Source: Chitiniphilus purpureus (GTDB lineage: Bacteria > Pseudomonadota > Gammaproteobacteria > Burkholderiales > Chitinibacteraceae). Taken from it: a stretch of DNA of 64,000 nt. The DNA lies in NCBI RefSeq assembly GCF_025642115.1, contig NZ_CP106753.1:767501-831500 (forward strand), given 5' to 3'. This document shows, piece after piece, positions 10,990-24,890 of this stretch; within the stretch, counting starts at the first letter, position 1, and each line of letters opens with the position of its first letter. Both the position numbers and the translations under genes were made by a program. The notes under the pieces are model-generated. The model did not search any database. It was given only the letters and a program-made list of their open reading frames with translations, and was not told the origin of the DNA.

Positions 10990-13053
10990 ATGAAGAATGT
11001 ATCCATCCTGAAGCAGGCCTGGCTGGTCTGTGGCGCGCTGGCAGTGGCGCTGTGCTCCGCCAGTCAGGCGAGCGACATCACTAACGTCGAAGTCAACACG
11101 ATCTCCAACGAAAAGCAGGTCGTGAAGGTGCAGTTCGACGGACCTGTGCCGCAGCCGACCAGTTTTGCCGTCAGCACGCCGCCGCGTGTCGCCTTCGATT
11201 TTCCGGGCACGGCCAACAAGGCCGGCAAGAGCAGCGTACAGGTCAATAGCGCAACGCTGCGCCTGCTCAATCTGGCCGAGGGGACCGGCCGGACCAGGCT
11301 GGTCCTCAACCTCAACAAGCAGGCGGCCTACGAGACCAATGTGGAAGGCAATGCGTTCCTCGTGACCATCGATGGCTCCACCTCCGCGGTGGCAGCCAAG
11401 ACGGAGACCACGCATTTTGCGCAGCCGACCGTCAACACGGCGCAGGAAAGCCTGACCGAAGTCGACTTCCGCCGCGGTGTCAGCGGGGAAGGCAAGGTGG
11501 TGATCGATCTGTCGAGCCCCAATGTCGGGATCGATATCCGGCAGCAAGGCAGCACGCTGGTGGTCGATTTCCTGAAGGCCGAGCTGCCGGAACGGCTGCA
11601 GCGGCGCATGGACGTCGCGGACTTCGGCACGCCGGTGCAGAAGCTCGATACCTACCGGCAAGGCAGCAATGTCCGGATGGTGATCCAGCCGATAGGCAAT
11701 TGGGAGTATTCGGCCTACCAGACCGAAAACCGCTTCATCATCGAAGTGCGCAAGGCACAGGAAGACAGCCGCGCCCTTTCCGCACTGCGCCCCAACTACA
11801 AGGGCGAGAAGCTGTCGCTCAATTTCCAGAATGTCGAGATCCGTACGGTGCTGCAGGTGATCGCCGAATTCACCGGTCTTAACATCATCACCAGCGATAC
11901 CGTCTCGGGCAGCCTGACGCTGCGTCTGAAGGATGTGCCGTGGGATCAGGCGCTGGATATCATCCTGCAGGCCAAGGGGCTCGATCAGCGTCGCTCCGGC
12001 AACGTGCTGTGGGTGGCGCCGCGTGATGAGCTGGCCGCCAAGGAAAAGCAGGAGCTGGAGGCGAAGAAGCAGATCCTGGAGCTTGAGCCGACCCGTACCG
12101 AGATGTTCCAGCTCAAGTATCAGAAGGCCGATGACTTCAAGAAGATCCTCACCGACGAGAAGCAGCGCATCCTGTCGCCGCGCGGCAGCGTGGTGATCGA
12201 TCCGCGTACCAACATCCTGATCGTGCAGGACGTGCCGTCCAAGCTGGACCAGTTGCGCGACATCATCGGCAAGACCGATATCCCTGTCCGCCAGGTGATG
12301 ATCGAGGCACGGATCGTCGAGGCGCGCGATGGCTTCTCGCGTGATCTGGGTGCCCGGCTGAGCTGGGGTGCGACCGGTCATGTGGGCAACACCAATGTTT
12401 CGACGTGGCCGACCCTCGCGGGCACCAAGCTCGATGGTCGCGGCGTGCCGACGAACACCGATGGCTCGATGCCGTTCAACGTCAACCTGCCTGTGAGCGG
12501 CAGCCCGGGCACGCTGGCCCTGATCGCCGCCAATGCCGACTGGTTGCTGGGGCTTGAGATCAATGCGCTGGAAGCGGACAACCAGGGCAAGATCATCTCC
12601 AGCCCGCGTCTGGTGACTGCAGACCAGACCGAGGCCGTGATCGAGGACGGTACCGAGATCCCGTATGCGGAATCGTCGCAGAACGGGGCCACTTCGATCT
12701 CGTTCAAGAAGGCCACGCTGTCGCTGCGTGTGACACCGCAGATCACCCCGGACGGCAACGTGATCATGGACGTCAAGGTCAACAAGGACAGCCGTGGCGA
12801 CAATACGCTGGCTGGCCCGGCCATCGACACCAAGCAGATCTCGACCAAGGTGCTGGTGGAGAACGGCGGCACCATCGTGATCGGTGGGATCTATACCCAG
12901 ACCATCGGCACCGACATCCAGCAAGTGCCGCTGCTGGGCGATGTGCCGGTGCTGGGCCATCTGTTCAAGAACACATCCAAGCGTGACGAGAAGCGTGAAC
13001 TGCTGATCTTCATCACCCCGAAGATCGTGAGCTCCGAAGTCGGTCTGCGCTGA
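10990..13053 (+). CDS. pilQ: Type IV pilus secretin PilQ
   Basis: This outer-membrane secretin of 687 residues forms the gated pore for the pilus. A signal peptide (about 1-28, ending CSASQAS) is followed by two AMIN peptidoglycan-binding domains (about 30-130 and 150-265), a secretin N0/STN domain ([20 protein letters not shown]), an N1/NolW domain and the C-terminal secretin barrel ([13 protein letters not shown] through [17 protein letters not shown], then [11 protein letters not shown]). It is the last gene of the pil operon; a hairpin follows 10 nt after the stop. Confidence 0.96.
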   Translation: MKNVSILKQAWLVCGALAVALCSASQASDITNVEVNTISNEKQVVKVQFDGPVPQPTSFAVSTPPRVAFDFPGTANKAGKSSVQVNSATLRLLNLAEGTGRTRLVLNLNKQAAYETNVEGNAFLVTIDGSTSAVAAKTETTHFAQPTVNTAQESLTEVDFRRGVSGEGKVVIDLSSPNVGIDIRQQGSTLVVDFLKAELPERLQRRMDVADFGTPVQKLDTYRQGSNVRMVIQPIGNWEYSAYQTENRFIIEVRKAQEDSRALSALRPNYKGEKLSLNFQNVEIRTVLQVIAEFTGLNIITSDTVSGSLTLRLKDVPWDQALDIILQAKGLDQRRSGNVLWVAPRDELAAKEKQELEAKKQILELEPTRTEMFQLKYQKADDFKKILTDEKQRILSPRGSVVIDPRTNILIVQDVPSKLDQLRDIIGKTDIPVRQVMIEARIVEARDGFSRDLGARLSWGATGHVGNTNVSTWPTLAGTKLDGRGVPTNTDGSMPFNVNLPVSGSPGTLALIAANADWLLGLEINALEADNQGKIISSPRLVTADQTEAVIEDGTEIPYAESSQNGATSISFKKATLSLRVTPQITPDGNVIMDVKVNKDSRGDNTLAGPAIDTKQISTKVLVENGGTIVIGGIYTQTIGTDIQQVPLLGDVPVLGHLFKNTSKRDEKRELLIFITPKIVSSEVGLR

Positions 13054-13062
13054 AAGGCAGGG

Positions 13063-13085
13063 ATGCCAGCCGTACAGGCTGGCAT
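13063..13085 (+). terminator. Hairpin between pilQ and aroK
   Basis: A perfect 9-bp stem, ATGCCAGCC (13063-13071) with GGCTGGCAT (13077-13085) and a 5-nt loop, lies 10 nt after the pilQ stop and is followed by only a short TT. It could end or attenuate pil transcription before aroK. The short U-run makes it a weak intrinsic terminator. Confidence 0.55.
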
Positions 13086-13096
13086 TTCCGGTTAAA

Positions 13097-13642
13097 ATGC
13101 CTGGCATGAAACTGCCAGGCAATTTTTTTCTGATCGGCATGATGGGTGCCGGCAAAACCACCGTCGGCCGGGCATTGGCCAAAGCGACGGACAAGCAATT
13201 CTATGATTCGGACCACGAAATCGAAGCCCGTACCGGGGTCAGGATTCCATTGATCTTCGAGGTGGAAGGGGAAGCCGGATTCCGCATGCGTGAAACGGCG
13301 ACGATCGCTGAATTGGTGCAGCAGCAGGAGCTGGTGTTGGCCACCGGCGGTGGCGCGGTGCTCAGTGCGGACAACCGTGCCGCATTGCGCCAGCATGGAT
13401 TCGTGATCTATCTGCGGGCCGGGATCGACGATCTTTATCTGCGCACCGCGCACGACAAGAACCGGCCCCTGCTGCAGACTGCCAACCCCAAGGAGCGGAT
13501 ACGCGAGCTGTTCGAAGCGCGCGATCCGCTATACCGTGAAACGGCCGACCTGATCATTGATACCAGCCGACAGTCCGTCCAACAACTCACCCAGTCGCTT
13601 CTGGCCAAACTCGAGCATCTGCATGCGCACCGTCAAGCTTGA
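13097..13642 (+). CDS. aroK: Shikimate kinase I
   Basis: The enzyme phosphorylates shikimate with ATP in the chorismate pathway (cytosol). The protein of about 180 residues shows the Walker A loop [15 protein letters not shown], the shikimate-binding [19 protein letters not shown] and ATGGGAVL, and the lid RPLLQ. Two in-frame ATGs are possible, 13097 and 13106; neither has a strong ribosome site, and 13106 gives [11 protein letters not shown], closer to relatives. It overlaps aroB by 20 nt, so the two are translationally linked, as in many proteobacteria. Confidence 0.95.
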   Translation: MPGMKLPGNFFLIGMMGAGKTTVGRALAKATDKQFYDSDHEIEARTGVRIPLIFEVEGEAGFRMRETATIAELVQQQELVLATGGGAVLSADNRAALRQHGFVIYLRAGIDDLYLRTAHDKNRPLLQTANPKERIRELFEARDPLYRETADLIIDTSRQSVQQLTQSLLAKLEHLHAHRQA

Positions 13643-14702
13643 CCTCGACCACGCTCCCTATCAGATCCTGATCGACCGCGGCCTGCTCACGCAGGTCGAT
13701 CTGATCCTGCCGCTGCTGCCGCAACCGCGGGTGGCCATCGTGACCAACGAGACCGTGGCACCGCTCTATCTGGACCCGTTGCGTTCGGCACTGGCCGCGC
13801 GAGGAGTGCAGGTGCAGGCGATCGTCCTGCCCGACGGCGAGGTCTTCAAGACCTGGGAAACGCTCAACCTGATCTTCGATGGACTGCTGGCTGCGCGCTG
13901 CGAGCGCAAGACCACGCTGATCGCGCTGGGTGGGGGCGTCATCGGCGACATGACCGGCTTTGCGGCGGCGGTGTATCAGCGCGGTGTGCCATTCATCCAG
14001 ATCCCCACCACGCTGCTGGCGCAGGTGGATTCGTCCGTCGGCGGCAAGACGGCGATCAACCATCCTTTGGGCAAGAACATGATCGGGGCGTTCTATCAGC
14101 CCCGACTGGTCCTCGCGGACCTCGATACGCTCGATACCCTGCCGGCACGCGAGTTCTCCGCTGGGATGGCCGAGGTGATCAAGTACGGGCTGATCGACGA
14201 TCTCTTCTTCTTCGAGTGGCTGGAAGCGAATATCGACCGGATGATGGCGCGGGATACCGGGACTTTGGCCTGGGCGATCGAGCGCTGCTGCCAGAACAAG
14301 GCGCGCATCGTGGCCGGTGATGAGAAGGAGCAGGGGCAACGCGCCTTGCTCAATCTGGGCCACACGTTCGGCCATGCCATCGAGTCGGGGTTGGGCTACG
14401 GCGCCTGGTTGCACGGCGAAGCGGTTGCCGCTGGCATGATGCTGGCGGCAGTTGCATCCGAAGCGCTGGGCTATCTGGATGCCGCCGCCATCGAGCGCAT
14501 CCGTGCACTGCTGACACGCGCCGGACTGCCGGTGGTAGCGCCGGCGCTGGGGGTCGAGCGCTATCTGGAGCTGATGGCGCAGGACAAGAAAGTCGACGCC
14601 GGCACGATCAAGTTCATTCTGATGCGGCAGTTGGGACAGTCCTACATCGGCGAGCTGGACTACGCCACATTGACCCGGACGCTGCAACGGGGTTGCGCCT
14701 GA
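13623..14702 (+). CDS. aroB: 3-dehydroquinate synthase
   Basis: This NAD- and metal-dependent enzyme of 359 residues converts DAHP to 3-dehydroquinate, the second step of the shikimate pathway. Visible signatures are [50 protein letters not shown] (substrate and NAD site), [12 protein letters not shown], and the metal ligands in [12 protein letters not shown] and [11 protein letters not shown]. The ATG lies inside the end of aroK. A short hairpin follows the stop. Confidence 0.97.
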   Translation: MRTVKLDLDHAPYQILIDRGLLTQVDLILPLLPQPRVAIVTNETVAPLYLDPLRSALAARGVQVQAIVLPDGEVFKTWETLNLIFDGLLAARCERKTTLIALGGGVIGDMTGFAAAVYQRGVPFIQIPTTLLAQVDSSVGGKTAINHPLGKNMIGAFYQPRLVLADLDTLDTLPAREFSAGMAEVIKYGLIDDLFFFEWLEANIDRMMARDTGTLAWAIERCCQNKARIVAGDEKEQGQRALLNLGHTFGHAIESGLGYGAWLHGEAVAAGMMLAAVASEALGYLDAAAIERIRALLTRAGLPVVAPALGVERYLELMAQDKKVDAGTIKFILMRQLGQSYIGELDYATLTRTLQRGCA

Positions 14703-14703
14703 A

Positions 14704-14724
14704 ACGATGGTGGGCGTCCATCGT
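14704..14724 (+). terminator. Possible weak terminator after aroB
   Basis: The 7-bp inverted repeat ACGATGG (14704-14710) and CCATCGT (14718-14724) begins 2 nt after the aroB stop. There is no long T-run, so it may be a weak or Rho-assisted end. The rest of the roughly 200-nt gap before the yihY stop shows no gene. Confidence 0.35.
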
Positions 14725-14904
14725 CTGTTGCGTGGTTGATCGCAGCCGGCCGGCAATGGATTGGGCATGGGCCGACCGGCACCACATTGTCTGCAGCTTC
14801 AACCTTGCACCGAAACCATGGCCAGGATGCGCGTGGTGGCCTGCCTGGACAGGCTCTCAGGGCTGGCCGGTCGGATGACGGCTTGAAGGGTCATCAACAG
14901 GTGC

Positions 14905-17199
<2,295 letters not shown>

Positions 17200-17205
17200 A
17201 CAAGG

Positions 17206-17242
17206 CCCCACGGTTTTGGCACCGTGCCGGAAAACCGTGGGG
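17206..17242. terminator. Inverted repeat between convergent DUF2069 gene and leuA
   Basis: A perfect 12-bp inverted repeat, CCCCACGGTTTT (17206-17217) and AAAACCGTGGGG (17231-17242), encloses a 13-nt loop that is itself partly self-complementary (GGCACCGTGCC). It lies between two convergent genes, where a shared terminator is expected. The T residues lie inside the stem rather than after it, so efficiency is uncertain. Confidence 0.55.
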
Positions 17243-17260
17243 TTCGGTGCGCGTCTGGCG

Positions 17261-19057
17261 CTAGATCGATTCGCCGATCTGCGGGTTGACACGCCGGACC
17301 TTGCTGCCCAGCTTGTTGACCGCGGAAATATAGGCCTTGGCGCTGGCAACCAGGATATCGGTGTCGGCACCCTGGCCGTTGACCACACGCCCTTCCTTGG
17401 AAAGCCGCACGGTGACTTCGCCCTGGCTGTCGGTGCCGCTGGTGATGGCATTGACTGAATAAAGCAGCAGCTCGGCCCCGCTGTGCACCACTGATTCGAT
17501 CGCCTTGAACGTGGCATCGACAGGGCCGTCTCCTTCCGACTGCGCCCGCTTTTCCGTGCCTTCCTCGGCAATGACCAGCGTGGCGCTCGGCGTCTCGCCG
17601 GTTTCGGACACCACCTTGAGCGCGGCGAGCTTGTAGGTCTCCTGCTCGATGCTGATCATCTCGTCGGAGACCAGCGCGTGCAAATCCTCATCGAAGATCT
17701 CGCGTTTGCGGTCGGCCAGCTCCTTGAAACGGGCGAAGGCAGCATTCAGTGCCTCTTCGCTGTCAAGCACAATGCCCAGCTCGGCGAGCTTGCTACGGAA
17801 CGCGTTGCGGCCGGAAAGCTTGCCCAGTGTCAGGCGGTTGGCCGACCAGCCGACCGACTCGGCGCTCATGATTTCGTAGGTTTCGCGGTGCTTGAGCACC
17901 CCGTCCTGATGGATGCCCGATTCATGGGCGAACGCATTGGCGCCGACGATGGCCTTGTTGGGCTGCACCGGATAGCCGGTGATGGTGGAAACCAGTTTGG
18001 AGGTCGGGACGATCTGGGTGGTATCGATCCGGGTCTCGACGCCAAAGATGTCGTGCCGGGTCTTGACCGCCATCACGATTTCTTCCATGGCCGCGTTGCC
18101 GGCGCGCTCGCCAAGGCCGTTGATGGTGCATTCCACCTGCCGCGCGCCGCCCAGCACCGCGGCCAGCGAATTGGCCACCGCCATCCCAAGGTCATTGTGG
18201 CAGTGCGCGGACCAGATCACGCTGTCGCCCCCCGGCGTCTTGGCGATCAGCTCACGGAAGAATGCCTCGGTACGGTAGGGCACCGCATAGCCGACGGTAT
18301 CGGGTACGTTGAGCGTGCGTGCGCCGGCCTTGATCACCTCGCCGAAGATACGGGCCAGGAAATCGATGTCGCTGCGCAATGCATCCTCGGCGGAGAACTC
18401 GATGTCGGCGGTGTATTCACCGGCAATCCTCACCGCGCGCACCGCCGCTTCCACCACCTCGTCAGGCGACATGCGCAGCTTCTTCTCCATATGGATGGGG
18501 CTGGTGGCGATGAAGGTATGGATGCGGCCGCGCGCGGCAGGGCGGATCGCTTCACCGGCTGCGCGGACGTCGCGCTCGTTGGCGCGCGCCAACGAACAGA
18601 CAGTCGATTCCTTGACCGCTTCGGCGACGGCGCGGATGGCATCGGCATCGCCCGGGCTGGCTGCGGCAAAACCGGCTTCGATGATGTCGACGCCAAGCTT
18701 TTCCAGTTGTCGGGCAATCCGGATCTTCTCTTCCCTGGTCATCGAGGCGCCGGGGGATTGTTCCCCGTCGCGCAAGGTGGTGTCGAAAATATACAAACGG
18801 TCGCCCATGGCGTGTGCTCCGGCAGTGAGCGGCGCCGCGGCGCCGAGACGATAGGTGTGGATGTTGAAGGTGCGGCCCCGTGCCGCGGCCAGTTGCGCCA
18901 GCTTGTCGATCTGCGAAAGCGGCAGACTGCCGCGTTCGCGCCACTTGTAGATGGCGGCACGGCTGACAGGATCATCGGGAAAGGTTTGGTTGAGCGCTTC
19001 GGTCAACGGCCCAGGGCCGCCGAAATCGGCAATCAGGCGATCGATATCGAACTGCAC
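17261..19057 (-). CDS. leuA: 2-isopropylmalate synthase with N-terminal helix-turn-helix-like extension
   Basis: The first committed enzyme of leucine synthesis condenses acetyl-CoA and 2-oxoisovalerate. The catalytic part begins at [20 protein letters not shown] and continues with the HMG-CoA-lyase-like barrel (metal ligands in [13 protein letters not shown]) and the C-terminal leucine-binding LeuA dimer domain, 515 residues as usual. Before it lies an in-frame 83-residue extension containing [20 protein letters not shown], which looks like a Cro/CI-type helix-turn-helix. Translation of the extension is supported by a GTG at 19057 with AGGAG 7 nt upstream. A second, canonical start at 18808 also has a GGAG site, so two forms are possible. 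Confidence 0.92.
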   Translation of the reverse strand: MQFDIDRLIADFGGPGPLTEALNQTFPDDPVSRAAIYKWRERGSLPLSQIDKLAQLAAARGRTFNIHTYRLGAAAPLTAGAHAMGDRLYIFDTTLRDGEQSPGASMTREEKIRIARQLEKLGVDIIEAGFAAASPGDADAIRAVAEAVKESTVCSLARANERDVRAAGEAIRPAARGRIHTFIATSPIHMEKKLRMSPDEVVEAAVRAVRIAGEYTADIEFSAEDALRSDIDFLARIFGEVIKAGARTLNVPDTVGYAVPYRTEAFFRELIAKTPGGDSVIWSAHCHNDLGMAVANSLAAVLGGARQVECTINGLGERAGNAAMEEIVMAVKTRHDIFGVETRIDTTQIVPTSKLVSTITGYPVQPNKAIVGANAFAHESGIHQDGVLKHRETYEIMSAESVGWSANRLTLGKLSGRNAFRSKLAELGIVLDSEEALNAAFARFKELADRKREIFDEDLHALVSDEMISIEQETYKLAALKVVSETGETPSATLVIAEEGTEKRAQSEGDGPVDATFKAIESVVHSGAELLLYSVNAITSGTDSQGEVTVRLSKEGRVVNGQGADTDILVASAKAYISAVNKLGSKVRRVNPQIGESI

Positions 19058-19086
19058 GGCGGCGCTCCTGAACACTGTTTGCGTTC

Positions 19087-19177
19087 AGGATAGCGCGCTT
19101 GTGGACATAACGTCAAAATAATGTCTGATGAATGACTTTGTGGTTGTTTCTATTGCGGCATTGTCTACTTAATGTCT
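19087..19177 (-). promoter_or_regulatory. leuA promoter with repeated AGACATTA elements (candidate operator)
   Basis: Read on the minus strand, TTGACG (19116-19111) and TATCCT (19092-19087) form a -35/-10 pair with an 18-nt spacer, 30 nt before the GTG start of leuA. The -35 lies inside a 22-nt dyad with GACAT/ATGTC arms (19104-19125). AGACATTA occurs twice (19126-19119 and 19177-19170), the second overlapping the pssA stop. The repeats could be binding sites for a repressor or activator, possibly the helix-turn-helix on LeuA itself; that link is inference. Confidence 0.5.
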
Positions 19178-19937
19178 AGTTGGTCGGCGTCACCTTGCGC
19201 CGGTTCAACCAGTTCCACGCCCAGTAGAGATAGCCGGAGGCTGCATAGCCGATGAAGAAGCAAAACAGGACCAGCGCGGGGCGGGAGGCGCCGATCAGCA
19301 ATACCAGGGTGGCGATCAGCAGCGCAACGAATGGCACCGTCTTCTTGGCGTGGAATTCCTTGAAGCTCCAGAAGCGTACGTTGGATACCATCGTCAGGCC
19401 GGCAAACAGCGTAAACAGCAGGGTCATGGTCGGCAGCACCCCCGCCATGAAGGCCAGATCGTCCGCATGTTCGATGCTGATCCAGACGAAGCCGGCGACC
19501 AATGCGGCAGCCGATGGCGAGGGCAGACCCTGGAAGAAACGCTTGTCCACCACCTGCAGATTGGTGTTGAAGCGCGCCAGACGCAGCGCTGCGCCGGCGC
19601 AGTAGATAAAGGCCACCATCCAACCGAGCTTGCCGAAGTCCTTGAGCGCCCATTCGTAGGCCACCAGCGCCGGCGCCACGCCGAACGACACCATGTCGGA
19701 CAGGCTGTCGAACTCGGCGCCAAATGGCGATTGGGTGTGCGTCATGCGCGCCACGCGGCCGTCGAGCCCATCCAGGATCATCGCCACGAAGATGGCCACC
19801 GCCGATTGCTCGAAATGCCCGTTCATCGCCTGGACGATCGCGTAGAACCCGGCGAACAGTGCGCCAAGCGTAAACAGATTGGGCAGCAGGTAGATGCTTT
19901 GTCGCTTCAGGTTCAACGGTCGCTTGATCGGGTGCAT
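19176..19937 (-). CDS. pssA: CDP-diacylglycerol--serine O-phosphatidyltransferase
   Basis: This integral membrane enzyme of 253 residues makes phosphatidylserine. The CDP-alcohol phosphatidyltransferase motif is present as DGLDGRVARMTHTQSPFGAEFDSLSDMVSFG (D-G-x2-A-R-x8-G-x3-D-x3-D pattern). About six to eight transmembrane helices follow the start RQSIYLLPNLFTLGALFAGFYAIV. It lies 55 nt after psd and 119 nt before leuA, an order known from betaproteobacterial ilv-psd-pss-leuA clusters. An upstream start at 20009 would overlap psd and is unlikely. Confidence 0.94.
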   Translation of the reverse strand: MHPIKRPLNLKRQSIYLLPNLFTLGALFAGFYAIVQAMNGHFEQSAVAIFVAMILDGLDGRVARMTHTQSPFGAEFDSLSDMVSFGVAPALVAYEWALKDFGKLGWMVAFIYCAGAALRLARFNTNLQVVDKRFFQGLPSPSAAALVAGFVWISIEHADDLAFMAGVLPTMTLLFTLFAGLTMVSNVRFWSFKEFHAKKTVPFVALLIATLVLLIGASRPALVLFCFFIGYAASGYLYWAWNWLNRRKVTPTN

Positions 19938-19992
19938 GGTCTTCTCGGGCAAGCGGCGAAGGACGCCGCGATGACGATTGGGCGCGTCAGGC

Positions 19993-20637
19993 TCAGCCCA
20001 GTTCCGCAAGAACGGTCTCGGTTGCGCTGACCTTGTCGCCGATGGCGACCTTGGCCCGTGCCGTCAGTGGCAGATAGACATCGACACGCGAGCCGAAGCG
20101 GATGAAGCCGTAGCGTTGCCCTCGGCTCAACGTGTCCCCTTCCCGGGTGTAGCAGAGGATACGGCGGGCGACCAGTCCCGCGATCTGGACGAATGTGATT
20201 GGGGTGCCATCACCCATCCTGACGAGGACGGCGTTGCGCTCGTTTTCGAGCGAGGCTTTGGACAGCGCGGCGTTCACGAATGAGCCGGCGTTGTATTCGA
20301 CCCGTTCCACCACGCCGTCGACCGGGCTGCGGTTGGAGTGCACATTGAACACGTTCATGAACACGCTGATCTTCAGCGCCTCGACCTTGCGGTAAGGATC
20401 CAGCGCCTGTTCGACCACGACCACGCGCCCGTCGGCCGGGCTCAATACAGCAGTGGGGTCTTGCGGGATGCGTCGGGGGGGATCGCGGAAGAACTGCAGC
20501 ACGAACAGGGCGATGATCCAGAACGGGACCGACCACCAACCGGCGAAATGGGTGACAAATACGGCGGCGACCACGCTGGCGGCCAGGAAGGGCCACCCTT
20601 CGCGGGCAATGATGGGATGGGGATAATGCGTACTCAA
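19993..20637 (-). CDS. psd: Phosphatidylserine decarboxylase proenzyme, short form
   Basis: It decarboxylates phosphatidylserine to phosphatidylethanolamine. The 214-residue protein begins [20 protein letters not shown], has a membrane helix pair (about 17-50) and the conserved [15 protein letters not shown] and [13 protein letters not shown] blocks. Autocleavage to the pyruvoyl enzyme should occur at the C-terminal [10 protein letters not shown] (G-S) site. I chose TTG at 20637 because GAGG lies 6 nt upstream and the family N-terminus starts there. It is in the same minus-strand run as pssA and leuA. Confidence 0.92.
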   Translation of the reverse strand: MSTHYPHPIIAREGWPFLAASVVAAVFVTHFAGWWSVPFWIIALFVLQFFRDPPRRIPQDPTAVLSPADGRVVVVEQALDPYRKVEALKISVFMNVFNVHSNRSPVDGVVERVEYNAGSFVNAALSKASLENERNAVLVRMGDGTPITFVQIAGLVARRILCYTREGDTLSRGQRYGFIRFGSRVDVYLPLTARAKVAIGDKVSATETVLAELG

Positions 20638-20719
20638 AGTTGCCTCGATTGCTTGGTCCAAGCTGAAAATTGTAACCGAGGTAAGGTGCCGGTGTCTTTC
20701 AACCAACCGGCCTGTCGGG

Positions 20720-21631
20720 TCAACGGTCGCGCGCGGCCTGCCCACGCGACCTGTCGCGGGGCAGCGCGGCCCAGATTGCGGCAGCGACCATCAACGCCCC
20801 GCCCAGCCATGCAGCGCTGCTCAGCCGTTCGCCCAGCCAATAGTTCGCAAACAGCGCCCCGAACGCCGGTTCGCATCCCATCAGCAGCGCCACGCGGCTC
20901 GGGCTGCTGTGCCGCAGCCCATAATTCTGCGCAAAAAAAGCGAACAGGGTGCAGAACAGCACCAGATAGAGCGTGCCGTACCAGAAGCCGGCCACGGCGG
21001 GCAGGGCGGGCAGGCTGCCGGGCAGCAGCCAGCCTGCAATCAAACTGCCGGCACCGACCACGCCGGCCTGTACCGCCGTCAGCGCCAATACCGGAACCGG
21101 GTGGTTGGCGGTAAGGCGCGCTGTCACGCACACCAGCAGCGCGCGCAACAACGCAGCGGCCAGCATCAGCCCATCGCCCACGTTCATGCCGCCGGACAGG
21201 TCAGCAGCCAGCAGCCAGGCCCCCGCCAAGGCTACCCCGGCCGCGATGAGCGCCGATCCGGTGGGGCGACGGCGCAACAAGGCCCATTCGATAAAGGGAG
21301 TGAACACAACGCACAGGCTGATCAGGAACGCAGCATTGGCCGCATGCGTCAATGCTATGCCCAGGGTTTCACAGGCAAAGATTGCCAGCAGCAGCAGACC
21401 CAGCGGCACACCTGCACGCAATGCGCTACGCCCCTGCGTTCCGGCCAGGCCACGCAGGGCCGGCAGCAGCAGCACGAAGGTCAGCCCGAAGCGGATGGCG
21501 ATGAAACCCAGTACCGGATAATAGGCAAGCACCCCCTTGGCCACCGCATAGCTCGTGCCCCAGACCACTGCAACCGACAGCAGCATCACGTCGGCGATCC
21601 AGAACGGCGCAGGATAGGGCAAGGCACGCAT
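20720..21631 (-). CDS. EamA/DMT-family transporter
   Basis: The membrane protein of about 303 residues has ten predicted transmembrane helices in two EamA repeats, each beginning with a WG- or G-rich helix ([28 protein letters not shown] onward). This is the layout of drug/metabolite exporters such as RhtA/YdcZ. The substrate is not readable; amino acids or other small metabolites are typical. It interrupts the usual ilvC-psd neighbourhood, as does the LysR gene further upstream. ATG 21631 or 21652 are both possible starts. Confidence 0.85.
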   Translation of the reverse strand: MRALPYPAPFWIADVMLLSVAVVWGTSYAVAKGVLAYYPVLGFIAIRFGLTFVLLLPALRGLAGTQGRSALRAGVPLGLLLLAIFACETLGIALTHAANAAFLISLCVVFTPFIEWALLRRRPTGSALIAAGVALAGAWLLAADLSGGMNVGDGLMLAAALLRALLVCVTARLTANHPVPVLALTAVQAGVVGAGSLIAGWLLPGSLPALPAVAGFWYGTLYLVLFCTLFAFFAQNYGLRHSSPSRVALLMGCEPAFGALFANYWLGERLSSAAWLGGALMVAAAIWAALPRDRSRGQAARDR

Positions 21632-21894
21632 CGGGGCTCCTGGTGGCAGCAAGAACAGGGGACTGGCAAAGCGCTGTGCTATGGGCGTTTGCCCAAAGGG
21701 CGCTGTGCGGGGGGCGGCGACCGGGACTCACGGTAAGGGACACGTGGGCCATGCCGGATGACGCGTCTCAACAGGAGGCCCGCAACGGCTGCCGCACGGC
21801 GTCACAGCGTCCAGTCAGGGTGAGCCGGCATGGGGTTGTACGTGATCACCGAGCTGGTGAGTCGCGCGCAGCGAGGCGGTCGCCGTCCGGCGCG

Positions 21895-22254
21895 CTAGCT
21901 GCGATCGGCCAACAGGCCAATGCGCCGCTCCATCTCGGCGATGCGCCCGTGCAGGCCATCGATCTGGCGCTGCTGTGCCTGGATCACGTATTCCACGGTG
22001 TGCGCATAGTGCAGGACTTCGGCCGCGAAGGCGTGCGCATCCGGGTCTTCGGCCGGCGCCGTGGCCTCACGCCATTTCTGCAAGGCAAAATCCAGACGTG
22101 CCCGTGCGGTACTGACGGTTTTCGGCATGGCGCCCCCGCGGTGCCAGCTGCCTCCGTCCGGCGCTGAAAAGGCCTGGGAGGTCAACTGCGAAGTTTGCAA
22201 GCGCTGCCATGCATCCTGCACGGCAGGTTCACTGATTATCGTCTCGTTTGCCAC
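21895..22254 (-). CDS. Small protein of unknown function with C-terminal coiled coil
   Basis: I do not recognise this protein of about 119 residues. It begins at a GTG (VANETIISEPAVQDAWQRL); an internal ATG at 22128 would give 77 residues. The C-terminal half is helical, ending QAQQRQIDGLHGRIAEMERRIGLLADRS, a short coiled coil likely to oligomerise. There is no signal peptide or membrane helix. It starts 59 bp from the divergently transcribed LysR gene, so it may be that regulator's target. Confidence 0.5.
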   Translation of the reverse strand: MANETIISEPAVQDAWQRLQTSQLTSQAFSAPDGGSWHRGGAMPKTVSTARARLDFALQKWREATAPAEDPDAHAFAAEVLHYAHTVEYVIQAQQRQIDGLHGRIAEMERRIGLLADRS

Positions 22255-22313
22255 ATTATCAATCACCTGCCTTGTTGCGATAATGCCCTGGTGTGGAACA
22301 GGTCTTGTGCAGC

Positions 22314-23267
22314 ATGGGAACAAATAAATATCTCGGATTGCTCTCTGATATGGCTGTGTTCGTCCGCGTCGTGGATGCTGGCGGGTTTTCCGCCGCGGCC
22401 CGCCAGCTTGGGATGACACCGTCAGCAGTCAGCCGGCAGGTGGCGCGACTCGAAGCCGAACTGACGATCCGCCTGCTGGAGCGCACGACGCGCAAGCTGC
22501 GTCTGAGTGAGCCGGGGGCCGAGGTCTATCGCCGCGCCCAGGAAATGGTGGCGGCAGCGCGCGAGGCCATGGCGGCCGCCGGCAAGTTCACCGAAGCGCC
22601 AAGCGGCCTGATCCGGATAAGTGTGCCCAAGGCTTTCGGCCGCTTGGTGCTCCATCCCCTGATCCCGGCATTCCTGCATCGCTATCCAAGTATCGATGTG
22701 CAGTTGGTGGTGTCCGACCGCTATGTCGATCTGATCGATGATGAGGTGGACCTGGCGATCCGGATCACCGACCAGCCGGCCATCGGGCTGGCTGCCCGCC
22801 CGCTGATGCCGGTCCGTCATGTGTTGTGTGCCAGCCGGCAATACCTGCTGACACACGGCATGCCTGCCCACCCGCGTGAGCTGGCGCAGCACAGCTGCCT
22901 GTATCTGGGCGAGCATGCCGGCGACAACCGCTGGCAATTCAGGCGCCGCGGCGAGCAGGTGCAGGTGATGGTGCACGGCCGCTACGTGGCCAATCACAGC
23001 GAGATCCGGCTTGAGGGTGTGTTGCAGCACCTGGGGATAGGATGCCTGCCGCATTTCACCGCAGACAACGCGCTGCAGCGCGGCGAGGTGGTCGAGGTCC
23101 TGCCCGGGTGGGAGTTCATGGGGGCCTATCGCGGCACGGCCTGGGTGCTCTATCCGCCCAACCGCTATCTGAGCGCCAAGTTGCGCGTCTTCATCGACTA
23201 CCTTGCCGATGAACTGGCGCCGCGGCGGGCCGTCAAGGCGGGATCGCCGCGCACCGAGCACAAATGA
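22314..23267 (+). CDS. LysR-family transcriptional regulator
   Basis: This DNA-binding regulator of 317 residues has an N-terminal winged helix-turn-helix (AVFVRVVDAGGFSAAARQLGMTPSAVSRQVARLEAEL) and a linker helix. The periplasmic-binding-protein-like effector domain runs from about 95 to 305 (GLIRISVPKAFGRLVLHPLIPAFLHRYPSI is the CrgA/AaeR-like start). It is divergent from a small unknown gene and the DMT exporter, a common arrangement for LysR control of export genes. The effector is not readable. An upstream GTG at 22293 is also open, but ATG 22314 fits the family better. Confidence 0.9.
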   Translation: MGTNKYLGLLSDMAVFVRVVDAGGFSAAARQLGMTPSAVSRQVARLEAELTIRLLERTTRKLRLSEPGAEVYRRAQEMVAAAREAMAAAGKFTEAPSGLIRISVPKAFGRLVLHPLIPAFLHRYPSIDVQLVVSDRYVDLIDDEVDLAIRITDQPAIGLAARPLMPVRHVLCASRQYLLTHGMPAHPRELAQHSCLYLGEHAGDNRWQFRRRGEQVQVMVHGRYVANHSEIRLEGVLQHLGIGCLPHFTADNALQRGEVVEVLPGWEFMGAYRGTAWVLYPPNRYLSAKLRVFIDYLADELAPRRAVKAGSPRTEHK

Positions 23268-23269
23268 AA

Positions 23270-23292
23270 ACGGCCAGCGCTGGGCTGGCCGT
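23270..23292 (-). terminator. Intrinsic terminator after ilvC
   Basis: On the minus strand ACGGCCAG pairs with CTGGCCGT (8 bp, 7-nt loop) and is followed by TTTTC. It lies 18 nt after the ilvC stop and just past the LysR stop, ending transcription of the ilvBNC operon. Confidence 0.8.
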
Positions 23293-23310
23293 CTATGCCA
23301 CAGGCAAGGC

Positions 23311-24877
<1,567 letters not shown>

Positions 24878-24890
24878 GTTCTGCCCCCCC

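Noticed and set aside
10828..13194. Open frame of 788 codons opposite pilP, pilQ and aroK
   Set aside because: Antisense artefact of high GC; pilQ is intact and recognisable on the other strand.
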